Source: Pseudomonas sp. DC1.2 (GTDB taxonomy: Bacteria; Pseudomonadota; Gammaproteobacteria; Pseudomonadales; Pseudomonadaceae). From it: DNA of 64,000 nucleotides. Each line of letters opens with the position of its first letter. The first letter of the stretch is position 1. The position numbers were made by a program, and so were the translations under genes. The stretch covers positions 1,183,001 through 1,247,000 of the forward strand of contig NZ_CP133782.1 of assembly GCF_034351645.1 (NCBI RefSeq), read 5' to 3'. Below the pieces are notes generated by a model. The model did not search any database and was not told the DNA's origin. It saw nothing but the letters and a program-made list of their open reading frames with translations. Shown piece by piece: positions 35,342-45,514 of this stretch.

Positions 35342-36172
35342 GTAAAACTTCCATGTTTTTGATGTGGGGTGTCTCGGTTTCATTAGTGAGACTGTAAGTT
35401 TAATGTTTTTGTATTGCTTTTACTTTGATGCGCTGTCTGTCAGGAATAAGGTGAAGTGCTTGGTTTTGGATAAGCGCTGCGGCTGTTTTTTCGGTCTGGC
35501 TTGCTGGCTCGAAAGTTATCATCTGCTTGTCAGTCACCCAGATTCAGTTCTTTAATGGCTCTGTAGTGTATAACTAAGTCCCTGTCGTAAGGCTCGCTAA
35601 GCGTATGGTAAGTTGGTGGGGGTGTAAATAAATTGAAGTCCAGGTTTTGGTTTCTATGTAAGACGAGTTTTGCTCGGTAATCGTCTAGGTGCGTATATCT
35701 CCTTGTACTTCGTGGTTAAAGTTGAACGTCAGATTGGTGGAATATTACAATTGTCTGATAAGAATTTCAGTTTGGTCTTTTTAGACGCTCAGGCAAGGCG
35801 TCGAAAAAAATAATATTACGCGTCCGTCCATTTGTCAGGATTTACTTCGAGTGCTGGCCGAACATTTATGTCGTGTGCCAGCTCCTGATGTTATTTCATT
35901 GTTTGTATTTTCTTCTGTTGCTGCTGGATGATATGTCTATTCGTTAGACGGGTTTATTAGTTTGCAAGGGCTGTGGTTTTTTATTGCTGATTTTTATGTG
36001 CGTTAAAAAAATACCTAATTTGTTTAGGTGTTTAGTTTGCAATGAAAGGCTAAGCGAGATACGTCAGGTTGTTAAGTTGAAATATGAATCGAGTTATTAC
36101 TTGACGTCGATTAAACCCGCACGGCATTGCGCCGTGCGGGTTTTTATATCGGACTACTTATAATTTTCGAGT
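35342..36172. other. AT-rich gene-free region between peptidase genes
   Basis: About 830 bases, clearly AT-rich, with no convincing open frame. Ends with a strong plus-strand terminator (36116-36145) although no plus-strand gene precedes it. Could hold a small RNA. Confidence 0.45.
36116..36145 (+). terminator. Rho-independent terminator without an upstream gene
   Basis: CCCGCACGGC / GCCGTGCGGG stem with a five-base loop and TTTTTA on the plus strand. The minus strand offers only TTTAA, so the plus direction is favoured. Confidence 0.75.
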
Positions 36173-37238
36173 CCTGAATTCAACACATAAGTGCAACGCT
36201 CACCCCTGCATAAACTTCGTAAGGTGTCTTCCAGCCCAGGCGTTTGCGAGGGCGTAAATTGATCTGCGCGACCACCCGGTTTACAGCGGCAACGGTTAGT
36301 TTGCTGAAGTCACTGCCCTTGGGGAAATACTGGCGGAGCAAACCGTTGGTATTTTCATTCGTACCGCGCTGGCAGGACGAATACGGGTCGGCAAAATACA
36401 CCCTACAACGACTCTTGTGCGCGATGCGCTCATGGCCGGCAAACTCCTTGCCGTTGTCCAGTGTCAACGTATGCACCACATGCCCATTGAACTGTAAATT
36501 GATCGCCCGAGTGACTTGGCGGCGAGTTCGACGCTTGACTGGGTAAGCACTCAGATAGTCGCTTTTACGCTCAACCAAGGTGACCAGATTACCGCCCACC
36601 CCATGCACCCTGTCACCTTCCCAGTCCCCCAGCCGTTCGCGGGTTTCGACCTCAGCAGGGCGCTCGGTGATCGACACCCGATTTCGCAACTGCCCCCGCC
36701 GATCATGGCTTCCATAGCGTTTACGGTAGCGCTTTCGACGGTGCCGTAGATGCGTATACAGCTCGCCGCCGCCCCGTTTGTCGGTGGCAATAAACCGATA
36801 AATCCACTCATGGCTGACCGCTTGATCCGGTTTCTCTTGCTTGAGCCGATGAGCAATCTGCTCCGGGCTCATTCCATGCTTGAGCCATATCGCAAGGTGA
36901 TGACTCAACCAGGCAATCGGCTTGCAAAATTTACGGGCACCCACACGGCGGACATAACTTTCTTGGGTCGCACAAATCGCTTTGTAAATGTTTTCAGGAC
37001 GGTTGCGGCGAACCTCACGGCTGATCGTCGAAGGATGCACTCCCACCTGTTTAGCAATGCTTGCTTGACTCTCTTTAGCCCTCAGGCCGGCTTCAATCTG
37101 GTAACGTTGGCCCTGAGTCAGCTGCCGGTAAGGCGTGGTCATCTGCGCTTGAATCCTTTGGTGTGAGAGCCTGGATTCTACCGGTGGCTGGCTCTCTGCC
37201 TCTCGTTTCAAACGTTGCACTTATTCTATGAATTCAGG
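36173..37238 (-). mobile_element. IS30-family insertion sequence
   Basis: One transposase gene bounded by inverted repeats: CCTGAATTCAACACATAAGT (left) and, reverse complement of the right end, CCTGAATTCATAGAATAAGT, both followed by GCAACG. Length about 1,066 bp. A target duplication was not clear. It sits between peptidase paralogues 2 and 3. Confidence 0.88.
36180..37142 (-). CDS. IS30-family transposase
   Basis: 320 residues from ATG 37142 (MTTPYRQLTQGQRYQIEAGL); the frame is open a little further upstream. N-terminal helix-turn-helix (SIAKQVGVHPSTISREVRRN). DDE catalytic core: GDWEGDRVHG (Asp), TLTLDNGKEFAGH (Asp), GTNENTNGLLRQYFPKGSDF (Glu). Complete and intact. Confidence 0.93.
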   Translation of the reverse strand: MTTPYRQLTQGQRYQIEAGLRAKESQASIAKQVGVHPSTISREVRRNRPENIYKAICATQESYVRRVGARKFCKPIAWLSHHLAIWLKHGMSPEQIAHRLKQEKPDQAVSHEWIYRFIATDKRGGGELYTHLRHRRKRYRKRYGSHDRRGQLRNRVSITERPAEVETRERLGDWEGDRVHGVGGNLVTLVERKSDYLSAYPVKRRTRRQVTRAINLQFNGHVVHTLTLDNGKEFAGHERIAHKSRCRVYFADPYSSCQRGTNENTNGLLRQYFPKGSDFSKLTVAAVNRVVAQINLRPRKRLGWKTPYEVYAGVSVALMC

Positions 37239-37255
37239 GGGTTAAAGGTGGGGCA

Positions 37256-37987
37256 TTATCGGCCGCTGTAAAGTTGGTCGGCTAATTTCGCATCGCCTTT
37301 GGAAATTCGTGAATTTAATTTGCTGTGTGTTCCATCCAGCGTCCAATTGGCTGCAATGGGATAGTGCATGACTGATTCGCGGTCATATGGTGAAGTTCTT
37401 GTGTGGCTCCGCTCCAGTTTTCTTAGAATATTGTCGTGGATACGACTTCTCGGCCAATTTTGGGTATTTGCAATGTGTTCATAGACTGCATCTTCATCCC
37501 AAGGAATATCCGCGTCGGGATGTTGGTGCTCGTGTTCCAGGCCGAGAGCGTGACCGAACTCATGCAGTACAGTCGCAAAGAACTGTTCATCGAGCCCCCT
37601 CCACTGCAGTTGCATGGTGGCTTCACCGGCGGGTGCTGTAAGCGCATCAGTGCCAAGATAGGACCAGTTTCCACCGTCTGGATGTTTCTCTGTAATGCGT
37701 ATCTCACCTTCCGTGTCTGCCACGAACCGGATCCGCACATCAAAGACGTGAGGTATCCACTGAAGGATGGCGCCTTTTACCGAATCGATAAACCAAGGGT
37801 TAGTGCTGAGGAAGGCGACTCTGAGGGTTCTGCCGCGTTTCCAGATTTTCGAGTGGGTTGCAACTCCGCGCTTTTGACTGCCACCCGGTGATGGTGGAGG
37901 GGCGTTGTCAGCGGTTTCGTTTATCGCGGCCTCGTAAGACGCCTGGTGATCGATTTCGATGCAATGGCATAAACTGATAGTGGTCAT
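37256..37987 (-). CDS. Astacin-like (M12A) metallopeptidase, paralogue 3
   Basis: 243 residues from ATG 37987 (AAGGAAG upstream). Zinc motif HEFGHALGLEHEHQHPDAD and Met-turn SVMHYP are intact. The N-terminus ASYEAAINETADN...GVATHSKIWKRGRTLRVAF again matches its two paralogues. No signal peptide. Separated from paralogue 2 by the IS30 element and the AT-rich gap. Confidence 0.88.
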   Translation of the reverse strand: MTTISLCHCIEIDHQASYEAAINETADNAPPPSPGGSQKRGVATHSKIWKRGRTLRVAFLSTNPWFIDSVKGAILQWIPHVFDVRIRFVADTEGEIRITEKHPDGGNWSYLGTDALTAPAGEATMQLQWRGLDEQFFATVLHEFGHALGLEHEHQHPDADIPWDEDAVYEHIANTQNWPRSRIHDNILRKLERSHTRTSPYDRESVMHYPIAANWTLDGTHSKLNSRISKGDAKLADQLYSGR

Positions 37988-38257
37988 TCTCATCTTCCTT
38001 GAGAGGTTTATGAATTGTGAAGGTGTTGATGTTAATAGTGTGTGGGGCTGGATGTATCCAGATGCATACCGCCAATCAGGCGGGTGAAAAATATATGTGG
38101 TTTTATGTGTTGTATCGTCAATGGTTTATTTTTTAGTGGATGTAAAAAGTAGTACTTAAGTTGGTCGGGTGTTTCTTTAAAAGCTTTGTTAGTTGGATGT
38201 GCTCACTCAGATATCATCCGCACCACATTGCATGGTGCGGATTTTTTTTCAGGAGTA
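37988..38257. other. AT-rich region upstream of peptidase 3
   Basis: No gene. Holds the likely promoter of the peptidase gene on the minus strand and, on the plus strand, ends in a strong terminator at 38216-38249. Confidence 0.4.
38216..38249 (+). terminator. Rho-independent terminator, plus direction
   Basis: ATCCGCACCA / TGGTGCGGAT stem followed by eight T on the plus strand. On the minus strand, after dapC, the hairpin is followed by GATATC, not T, so it does not look like the dapC terminator. No plus-strand coding gene precedes it. Confidence 0.75.
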
Positions 38258-39457
38258 TTATTTTTTTCGTTGTATGTAATTGCGAATGCGTTCCGCGGCT
38301 TCCACGCACTCTGCGAGCGGGGCGACGAGCGCCATGCGCACTCGGCCGGCGCCCGGATTGGTGCCGTCGACGTCACGGGACAGATAAGAACCCGGCACCA
38401 CAGTCACATGCTCTTCGACAAACAGGTCGCGGCAAAACGCTTCGTCATCACCGTCAACGCTCGGCCACAAGTAAAAGCCGCCATCCGGGCGCTGCACATC
38501 CATCACTGGGCTGAGAATCTCCAGCACCGCATCGTATTTCTCGCGATACAGCGCACGGTTGGCCTGTACGTGCAGTTCGTCATTCCAGGCAGCGATGCTG
38601 GCCAGTTGGGTCTGAACCGGCATCGCGCAGCCGTGATAGGTGCGATAAAGCAGAAAGCCTTTAAGAATCTCGGCGTCACCGGCCACGAAACCAGAGCGAA
38701 GGCCAGGCAGGTTGGAGCGCTTGGACAGGCTGTGGAATACCACGCAACGCTTGAAATCCTTGCGACCCAGTTCCACGCAAGCGCTGAGCAGGCCGGGGGG
38801 TGGGGTTTGTTCATCGAAGTACAGTTCGCTGTAGCATTCGTCGGCTGCGATTACGAAATCGTATTCGTCGGCCAGGGCGATCAGCTTCTTCAGGGTTTCA
38901 ACCGGGATCAGAGCGCCAGTCGGGTTGCCTGGGGAACACAGGAACAGGATCTGGCAGCGTTTCCATATGTCGGGTGATACGGCGTCGAAATCCGGGTTGA
39001 AGCCGTTTTCATCCAGGCATGGTAGATAATGCGGCTCGGCCCCGGCAAGGAACGCGGCGCCTTCGTAGATCTGATAGAACGGGTTGGGACTGACCACCAA
39101 CGCGTCATCACCTCGGTTGACCACGGTTTGCGTGAAGGCAAACAACGCTTCACGGGTGCCGTTGACGGGCAACACGTTACGGGCCCGGTCGAGCCAGCCA
39201 GTCGGAATGCTGAAACGACGCTCGCACCACGCGGTGATGGCTTCACGCAGGGCTGGGATGCCGAGGGTGCTCGGGTACACCGCCATCTGATCCAGATTGT
39301 TTGCGAGGGCCTCGGCGACGAAGCTCGGCGAACGGTGTTTCGGTTCGCCGATGGACAGGGCGATGGCACGTTTGTCCGGGTTGGGCGTGACGCTGCCGAG
39401 CAGGGCGCGAAGCTTCTCGAACGGGTAAGGCTGCAACTGGGTCAGAGCGTTGTTCAT
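38258..39457 (-). CDS. dapC: Succinyldiaminopimelate transaminase
   Basis: Class I/II PLP aminotransferase that converts N-succinyl-2-amino-6-ketopimelate and glutamate to succinyl-DAP. 399 residues; PLP features: PFYQIYEGAA, CSPGNPTGALIP, AADECYSELYFDE, HSLSKRSNLPGLRSGF (Schiff-base Lys in SLSKRS) and a C-terminal GRVRMAL (Arg). In Pseudomonas it lies before glnD, as here. Works with dapD and dapE in the same window. Confidence 0.93.
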   Translation of the reverse strand: MNNALTQLQPYPFEKLRALLGSVTPNPDKRAIALSIGEPKHRSPSFVAEALANNLDQMAVYPSTLGIPALREAITAWCERRFSIPTGWLDRARNVLPVNGTREALFAFTQTVVNRGDDALVVSPNPFYQIYEGAAFLAGAEPHYLPCLDENGFNPDFDAVSPDIWKRCQILFLCSPGNPTGALIPVETLKKLIALADEYDFVIAADECYSELYFDEQTPPPGLLSACVELGRKDFKRCVVFHSLSKRSNLPGLRSGFVAGDAEILKGFLLYRTYHGCAMPVQTQLASIAAWNDELHVQANRALYREKYDAVLEILSPVMDVQRPDGGFYLWPSVDGDDEAFCRDLFVEEHVTVVPGSYLSRDVDGTNPGAGRVRMALVAPLAECVEAAERIRNYIQRKK

Positions 39458-39479
39458 GGGGGCCTCTTTTAATGTGGGG

Positions 39480-39580
39480 CTGGCTTGTTTGGGAGTCGGG
39501 CTTGCCCGCGATGCTGACGTCTCTGGCTGTCAGTTACGCCGAGGTGATGCTATCGCCGGCAAGCCAGCTCCCACATAAGC
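39480..39580. repeat. REP palindrome pair between dapC and glnD
   Basis: Opposed halves GGGCTTGCCCGCGATG and GCTATCGCCGGCAAGCCAGC followed by TCCCACA, about 50 bases apart, in the gap between the two genes. Confidence 0.6.
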
Positions 39581-39606
39581 GTTTCCCCACAGGGAAGTTT
39601 GTTAAT

Positions 39607-42309
39607 TCAAATACTGATGCGCGACAGTTTGATATTGGGTTCATGGCCGACGCTAAGCTGTTCGACGATCGCATCCTGCAAGCGGCTGCACAGCAAGGGG
39701 TCGGACAGCGGTTGGTTGTTGGCGTCGGTGATAAAGAAAACGTCTTCTACGCGCTCGCCGAGGGTGGCGATCTTGGCGTTCTGCAACGACAGGTCGAACT
39801 CTAGGAAGATCGTGCCAATCCGCGCGAGCAGGCCGGGGCGGTCCGGAGCGCTGAGTTCCAGCACGGTCACGGGACGCTGGGCATCGTTGTGGATCGTCAC
39901 CTGGGGCGCGAAGGCGAAATGCTTGAGCTGGCGCGGGACACGACGCTGGATGATCGTCGGGTAATCGTCCGGGTTGCGCAGGGCTTCGGTCAGGCCTTCA
40001 CGGATCTGCTTGACCCGGGTCGGGTTGTCGCCGATCGAGTCGCCGTCGGTATCGAGCACGATATAGGTGTCGAGGGTGAACTGGCTGCTGGACGTGATGA
40101 CCCGAGCGTCATGAATGTTCAGGTTGAGCTGGTCCATCGCCGCCACGGTTACGGCGAAGAAGTCGTGCTGGTCTGGCGCGTAGATGAAGATCTGCGTGCC
40201 GCCCTCGAATTCGCGCTGGGTGGTTTCCTTGATTAGCACCAGCGGCCCGCCGTCGGCCGGCTGCTGAAGGATCGCGTCACTGTGCCAGGCAACGTCGCCG
40301 GCAGTGTGGCGCAAGAAATAGTCATCGCCCAATTGCGCCCACAATTGCTCGACGTCGTCCGGATCGGTGCCGCCGCGTACCAGAATGTCCAGTGCGGCGC
40401 TTTGCGTCTGGCGGATCTGCTCTTCGCGGTCCACCGGGTTTTCCAGGCCGCGGCGCAAGGCGCGCTTGGTCTCGGTGTAGAGCTGGCGCAACAGGCTCGC
40501 GCGCCATGAGTTCCACAGCGTCGGGTTCGTGGCGTTGATGTCGGCGACGGTCAGTACGTACAGGTAGTCGAGGCGGGTTTCGTCGCCGACGGCTTGGGCG
40601 AAATCGTGAATGACCTGTGGGTCGGACAAATCCTTGCGTTGGGCCGTCGTCGACATCACCAGGTGGTTTTGTACCAGCCAGACAATCAGGCGGCTGTCCC
40701 ACAATGGCAACTGGTGGCGCTGGCAAAAGGCTTCGGCATCCACTGCGCCGATTTCCGAGTGATCACCGTGTCGGCCTTTACCAATGTCGTGGTACAGGCC
40801 CGCCAAGTAGATCAGTTCGGGCTTGGGCAGTTTGCCCATGAGCTTGCTGGCCAGCGGGAATTTTTCCGACACCTGGGTGTACTGCAACTTACGCAGGTGC
40901 TTGATCAGGTTCAGGGTGTGCGCATCGACCGTATAAATGTGAAAAAGATCGTGTTGCATCTGCCCGACAATGAAACCGAACTCCGGCAGATAGCGCCCGA
41001 GAATACCGTAGCGGTTCATCCGCCGCAGGTTGCGGTGGACGCCGATCTTGCACTTGAACAGCTCGATGAACAGGCTGGTGTTGCGAATATCGTTACGAAA
41101 CTCGTCGTCGATCAGGTGCCGGTGCTCGCGCAGCAGACGAATGGTGTCAGCGCGCACGCCTTTGATTTCTGGCTGCTGTGCCATCAGCACGAATATTTCG
41201 AGCATGGCGAAGGGCGTGCGGCGAAACACGTTATCGTTGCGCGCCTCGATATAGCCATCGTGAAGCTGGAACCGTGAGTTGATTGGCTGCGGCGGTGCCT
41301 CGTCTTCCGGCGCGAGGATGACTTCCTCGAAGTGCTGGATGATCAGGTCGCTGAGCTGAGCAATACTCATCACTACCCGGTAATACTGCTGCATGAAGTT
41401 TTCGATGGATTGCTTGGCGTCATCGCCCTCGAACCCCAGTAGCCCCGCGATGGAGCGCTGGTGGTCGAACAGCAAGCGGTCCTCGGAGCGCCCTGCGAGC
41501 ATGTGCAGGGCGTAGCGTACTTTCCACAGGAACTCCTGGGACGAGGCCAGGAGGGCATTTTCGCTCTCTACCAAAAAGCCTTCGCCGGCCAGCGCCCGCA
41601 GGTTCAGGGTGCCGTACTGGCGACGGGCTACCCACAGAATGGTCTGAATATCGCGCAATCCACCCGGTGAGCCTTTGACGTTCGGTTCCAGGTTGTATTC
41701 GGTATCGTTGTACTTGTGGTGGCGGGCTTTCTGCTCGGCGCGTTTGGCCAGGAAGAAGTCCTTGCTCGGCCACATGTGTGCCGTGCTGGTCACGTCGAGC
41801 ATGCGCTTGCGCAAGCGTTCGGGGCCGGCAATGGTGCGACTTTCCATCAGGTTGGTGATCACTGTCAGGTCGGCACGGGCCTCAACGGCGCATTCGTCCA
41901 CTGAGCGCACGCTCTGACCGACTTCCAGGCCGATGTCCCACAACAGCGTCAGAAAACGCTCGATGGAGTCTCGGAAAACTTCGTGGTCGGCGCTGTCCAG
42001 CAGGATCAGCAGGTCGATATCGGAGTAGGGGTGCAACTCGCCCCGACCGTAGCCGCCGACCGCGACCAGCGCGATATCGGCGTCTTCGCTCCAGTTGAAC
42101 TGTTCCCAGGCCTTTTGCAGGATGTTATCGACGAACCAGGCGCGATCCTCGATTAGCCGGCGAATATCCCGGCCGCTGCGAAAACGCCCGTCGAGCACCT
42201 CACGCGCCTGACGAATCGCCTTCTTGAAAGCAGCGATCGGGCTTGCCTTCAGTGCCAGTTCGGCCTGGAACTGGCCGCGGTCGAAGAGTTCGGGATCCAC
42301 CTGCGGCAT
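39607..42309 (-). CDS. glnD: Bifunctional uridylyltransferase/uridylyl-removing enzyme
   Basis: GlnD senses glutamine and modifies PII (GlnK/GlnB), controlling nitrogen assimilation. 900 residues. The nucleotidyltransferase domain shows [19 protein letters not shown] (about residue 87). The HD hydrolase domain has [18 protein letters not shown] (about 475). Two C-terminal ACT domains follow (beginning about [12 protein letters not shown] and [16 protein letters not shown]). All catalytic signatures present. Minus strand, 41 bases after map. Confidence 0.96.
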   Translation of the reverse strand: MPQVDPELFDRGQFQAELALKASPIAAFKKAIRQAREVLDGRFRSGRDIRRLIEDRAWFVDNILQKAWEQFNWSEDADIALVAVGGYGRGELHPYSDIDLLILLDSADHEVFRDSIERFLTLLWDIGLEVGQSVRSVDECAVEARADLTVITNLMESRTIAGPERLRKRMLDVTSTAHMWPSKDFFLAKRAEQKARHHKYNDTEYNLEPNVKGSPGGLRDIQTILWVARRQYGTLNLRALAGEGFLVESENALLASSQEFLWKVRYALHMLAGRSEDRLLFDHQRSIAGLLGFEGDDAKQSIENFMQQYYRVVMSIAQLSDLIIQHFEEVILAPEDEAPPQPINSRFQLHDGYIEARNDNVFRRTPFAMLEIFVLMAQQPEIKGVRADTIRLLREHRHLIDDEFRNDIRNTSLFIELFKCKIGVHRNLRRMNRYGILGRYLPEFGFIVGQMQHDLFHIYTVDAHTLNLIKHLRKLQYTQVSEKFPLASKLMGKLPKPELIYLAGLYHDIGKGRHGDHSEIGAVDAEAFCQRHQLPLWDSRLIVWLVQNHLVMSTTAQRKDLSDPQVIHDFAQAVGDETRLDYLYVLTVADINATNPTLWNSWRASLLRQLYTETKRALRRGLENPVDREEQIRQTQSAALDILVRGGTDPDDVEQLWAQLGDDYFLRHTAGDVAWHSDAILQQPADGGPLVLIKETTQREFEGGTQIFIYAPDQHDFFAVTVAAMDQLNLNIHDARVITSSSQFTLDTYIVLDTDGDSIGDNPTRVKQIREGLTEALRNPDDYPTIIQRRVPRQLKHFAFAPQVTIHNDAQRPVTVLELSAPDRPGLLARIGTIFLEFDLSLQNAKIATLGERVEDVFFITDANNQPLSDPLLCSRLQDAIVEQLSVGHEPNIKLSRISI

Positions 42310-42350
42310 CGATTGGCTTTCCTTTCTATAGGCTGGGAGCAGGGGCTGAG

Positions 42351-43133
42351 TCAGGCTGAAACGCGTGCGATGGTGTCATCGGCGCGCAGAGTGAAGATCT
42401 CGTAGCCGGTGTCAGTCACCAGCAGGGTGTGTTCCCACTGGGCGGACAGCTTGCGGTCCTTGGTGATCGCGGTCCAGCCGTCGCCCAATACTTTGGTGTC
42501 TGCCCGGCCCTGGTTGATCATCGGTTCGATGGTGAAGGTCATGCCTGCCTTGAGCTCCATGCCGGTGCCGGCACGGCCGTAATGCAGGATCTGTGGCTCT
42601 TCGTGAAAGACCTTGCCGATACCGTGGCCGCAGAACTCGCGAACCACCGAGAAGCCGTTCTTTTCAGCATGCTTCTGGATCACCTCGCCGATGTCGCCCA
42701 GGCGGCAGCCAGGCTTGACCAGCTCAATGGCCTTGTACATGCATTCCTGGGTGATCTGCGACAGACGCTCGGCCCAGACTGGCACAGTGCCGACGTGGAA
42801 CATGCGGCTGGTATCACCATGGAAACCGTCCTTGATGACCGTGACGTCGATGTTCAGCGTATCGCCATTTTTAAGCGGCTTCTCGTTCGGGATGCCGTGG
42901 CAGACCACGTGGTTGATCGAGGTGCAGATCGACTTCGGGTAGCCCTTATAGTTGAGCGGCGCGGGGATGGCTTGCTGCTCGTTGACAATATAGTCATGGC
43001 AGATGCGGTCCAGCTCTTCGGTGGTAACCCCCGGTTTGACATGTTCGGCAATCATTTCCAGTACGTCGGCGGCCAGTTTGCCGGCGACACGCATTTTTGC
43101 GATGTCCTCTGGGGTTTTGAGGGTGACGGTCAT
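42351..43133 (-). CDS. map: Methionine aminopeptidase, type I
   Basis: Removes the N-terminal methionine from nascent proteins. 260 residues from ATG 43133 ([18 protein letters not shown]); a longer frame upstream crosses the divergent promoter region and is unlikely. Metal ligands are seen in [19 protein letters not shown] (two Asp), [14 protein letters not shown] (His), FTIEPMIN (Glu) and [10 protein letters not shown] (Glu). Divergent from rpsB and followed by glnD. Confidence 0.96.
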   Translation of the reverse strand: MTVTLKTPEDIAKMRVAGKLAADVLEMIAEHVKPGVTTEELDRICHDYIVNEQQAIPAPLNYKGYPKSICTSINHVVCHGIPNEKPLKNGDTLNIDVTVIKDGFHGDTSRMFHVGTVPVWAERLSQITQECMYKAIELVKPGCRLGDIGEVIQKHAEKNGFSVVREFCGHGIGKVFHEEPQILHYGRAGTGMELKAGMTFTIEPMINQGRADTKVLGDGWTAITKDRKLSAQWEHTLLVTDTGYEIFTLRADDTIARVSA

Positions 43134-43506
43134 ACAGGCTCTCTCTGCGCGCGATAGCGCTTTGCAAAACGGAATGGGCGTTGCGCGATCGATCTTCGCT
43201 GCCCCAAAAAAACCTGATTCTAACAGACGATCAGCGCAAATCTGAGCCTCTGTGCATCGCTTCTCTGTATAACATGGCGCATTCTGAGCCGATTCCAAGG
43301 GGCAAAGTAAAAGCGCTCGCGTGGATTGCAGAATGCGGGTTTCGTTTTTTCCATCCTTGTGATATAAAATGCGCCGCTTTCCGGGTATACCCGAAAAGCT
43401 TAAATCCACACACGTGTCGACACGATGACCTGGGTGCCTTCAGCTGATGCTGCTGGTTGGTCATTGGGATACGTGGAGGCCAAACCCGACTTATTAAGGA
43501 ACTATC
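43134..43506 (+). promoter_or_regulatory. map/rpsB divergent region with rpsB promoter and leader
   Basis: A TATAAAAT -10 box at 43363-43370 precedes a leader of about 130 bases. The leader contains several short stems (TTCCGGGTATACCCGAA at 43379 onwards; CAGCTGATGCTG) before the ribosome site AAGGAA near 43497. A structured leader before rpsB is the known place of S2 autoregulation in proteobacteria; that role here is inferred. Confidence 0.5.
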
Positions 43507-44244
43507 ATGTCCCAAGTCAACATGCGCGATATGCTGAAGGCCGGTGTGCACTTCGGTCACCAGACCCGTTACTGGAACCCGAAAATGGGTAAGTACATTT
43601 TCGGCGCGCGTAACAAGATTCACATTATCAACCTTGAAAAAACCCTGCCAATGTTCAACGAAGCTCTGACTTTCGTAGAGCGTCTGGCCCAGGGCAAAAA
43701 CAAGATCCTGTTCGTTGGCACCAAGCGTTCCGCTGGCAAGATCGTTGCTGAAGAAGCAGCACGTTGCGGTTCGCCGTACGTCGATCATCGCTGGTTGGGC
43801 GGCATGCTGACCAACTTCAAAACCATCCGTGCTTCGATCAAGCGTCTGCGTGACCTTGAAATCCAGGCTGAAGACGGTACTTTCGCCAAGCTGACCAAGA
43901 AAGAGGCGCTGATGCGCACTCGTGATCTTGAGAAGCTCGATCGTTCCCTGGGTGGTATCAAGGACATGGGCGGTCTGCCAGACGCTCTGTTCGTTATCGA
44001 CGTTGATCACGAGCGTATCGCGATCACCGAAGCTAACAAGCTGGGCATCCCGGTTATCGGCGTAGTCGATACCAACAGCAGCCCGGAAGGCGTTGACTAC
44101 ATCATCCCAGGCAACGATGACGCAATCCGCGCCATTCAGTTGTACATGGGTGCGATGGCTGACGCTGTTATCAAAGGCCGCAACCACGTTGCTGGCGGTA
44201 CCGAGCAGTTCGTTGAAGAAGCTCCGGTAGCAGCAGCTGAGTAA
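43507..44244 (+). CDS. rpsB: 30S ribosomal protein S2
   Basis: 245 residues, typical length. The conserved N-terminus [27 protein letters not shown] and signatures [13 protein letters not shown] and [26 protein letters not shown] identify it. AAGGAACTATC precedes the ATG. Followed by a terminator and then tsf, so tsf expression is partly by read-through or its own promoter. Confidence 0.98.
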   Translation: MSQVNMRDMLKAGVHFGHQTRYWNPKMGKYIFGARNKIHIINLEKTLPMFNEALTFVERLAQGKNKILFVGTKRSAGKIVAEEAARCGSPYVDHRWLGGMLTNFKTIRASIKRLRDLEIQAEDGTFAKLTKKEALMRTRDLEKLDRSLGGIKDMGGLPDALFVIDVDHERIAITEANKLGIPVIGVVDTNSSPEGVDYIIPGNDDAIRAIQLYMGAMADAVIKGRNHVAGGTEQFVEEAPVAAAE

Positions 44245-44270
44245 TTGACGCCTTGGCGTTGACTCAGTAA

Positions 44271-44300
44271 GCAAAAAGGGGGCTTGGCCCCCTTTTTGCC
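44271..44300 (+). terminator. Terminator/attenuator between rpsB and tsf
   Basis: AAAAAGGGGGC-TTG-GCCCCCTTTTT perfect stem with a T run, between rpsB and tsf, able to set their relative expression. Confidence 0.85.
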
Positions 44301-44435
44301 ACCTCGAAAACCATTTGTCAGCAGCGCAGCTACAGCCTCTGTAACATGCAGCCGCTAACAAGGGTGGTTCGGGAAGAATTGAACGCCCGTTCGATCGGGT
44401 GGAATGGTTGAAAACCTATCCAAGAGGATTTTGAA

Positions 44436-45299
44436 ATGGCAGAGATTACTGCAGCGTTGGTCAAAGAACTGCGCGAGCGTACCGGCGAAGGCATGATGGA
44501 TTGCAAAAAGGCCTTGACCAAGGCCGGCGGCGACATCGAAAAAGCCATTGATGATATGCGTGCTTCCGGCGCCATCAAGGCTGCCAAGAAAGCAGGCAAC
44601 GTAGCTGCTGAAGGCGCGATCGCTTTGAAAGAAGACGGTAAATCCGCCGTTCTGCTGGAAGTGAACTCGCAGACCGACTTCCTGGCTTTGCAGGATGACT
44701 TCAAGGGATTTGTCGCTTCCAGCGTTGAGAAAGCGTTCGCTGACAAACTGACTGACGTTGCTCCACTGATCGCCGCTCAAGAAGCCGATCGCCTGGTTCT
44801 GGTCGGCAAGGTTGGCGAAAACGTCAACATCCGCCGCCTGGCTCGCGTTGAAGGTGACGTTGTTGGTGGTTACCTGCACGGCAACAAGATCGGTGTTGTG
44901 GTTGCCCTTAAAGGCGGCAGCGTTGAGCTGGCCAAAGACATCGCCATGCACGTCGCGGCGACCAACCCTGAGTTCCTGCTGCCATCGGAAGTTTCCGCTG
45001 AAGCGGTCGAGCGCGAGAAGGGCGTTTTCCTGACCCTCAACGCTGACAAGATCGCTGGCAAGCCAGAAAACATCGTTGAAAACATGGTCAAAGGCCGTAT
45101 CAGCAAGTTCCTGGCTGAAGCGAGCCTGGTTGAACAGGCGTTCGTCAAGAACCCTGAAATCAAGGTTGGCGAACTGGCTAAGAAAGCTGGTGCTGAAATC
45201 GTTTCCTTCACCTACTTCAAAGTAGGCGACGGTATCGAGAAGCCGGTCGACAACTTCGCTGAAGAAGTTGCTGCCCAGCTGGCTGCCGCCAAGCAATAA
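44436..45299 (+). CDS. tsf: Elongation factor Ts
   Basis: Nucleotide exchange factor for EF-Tu. 287 residues. The family signatures ELRERTGEGMMDCKKAL (residues 9-25) and VEVNSQTDFLA-like LLEVNSQTDFLAL are present. The UBA-like N-terminus, core and coiled-coil regions are complete. AAGAGGATTTTGAA precedes the ATG. Confidence 0.98.
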   Translation: MAEITAALVKELRERTGEGMMDCKKALTKAGGDIEKAIDDMRASGAIKAAKKAGNVAAEGAIALKEDGKSAVLLEVNSQTDFLALQDDFKGFVASSVEKAFADKLTDVAPLIAAQEADRLVLVGKVGENVNIRRLARVEGDVVGGYLHGNKIGVVVALKGGSVELAKDIAMHVAATNPEFLLPSEVSAEAVEREKGVFLTLNADKIAGKPENIVENMVKGRISKFLAEASLVEQAFVKNPEIKVGELAKKAGAEIVSFTYFKVGDGIEKPVDNFAEEVAAQLAAAKQ

Positions 45300-45324
45300 G
45301 ACGGTTTTTTTAACTGTCGCCCTG

Positions 45325-45358
45325 AAGAGGCTGCCCGCTAACGCGCGCAGCCTCTTTT
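45325..45358 (+). terminator. tsf terminator
   Basis: AAGAGGCTGC / GCAGCCTCTTTT hairpin 26 bases past the tsf stop. Confidence 0.85.
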
Positions 45359-45514
45359 CAGATGGGGGCGCCAATTTTTTAATTGGTTTCCTTTTGGAAC
45401 TGGCTTACAAAGCCATGTTCCGATGGCGCTGAAGCAGCGCCAAGCTAGAGTGAACAGCCAGCTGTAAACAGCTCGCAAAGAATTTTTTAAAATACGCCGC
45501 AGGAGAGATTCGCA

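Noticed and set aside
38216..38249. Terminator of dapC
   Set aside because: On the dapC (minus) strand the hairpin is preceded by A and followed by GATATC, so there is no U tract; the plus direction fits.
43231..44361. A 376-codon open frame antisense to rpsB
   Set aside because: Mirror of a highly expressed ribosomal gene with strong codon bias; it also runs through the promoter region.
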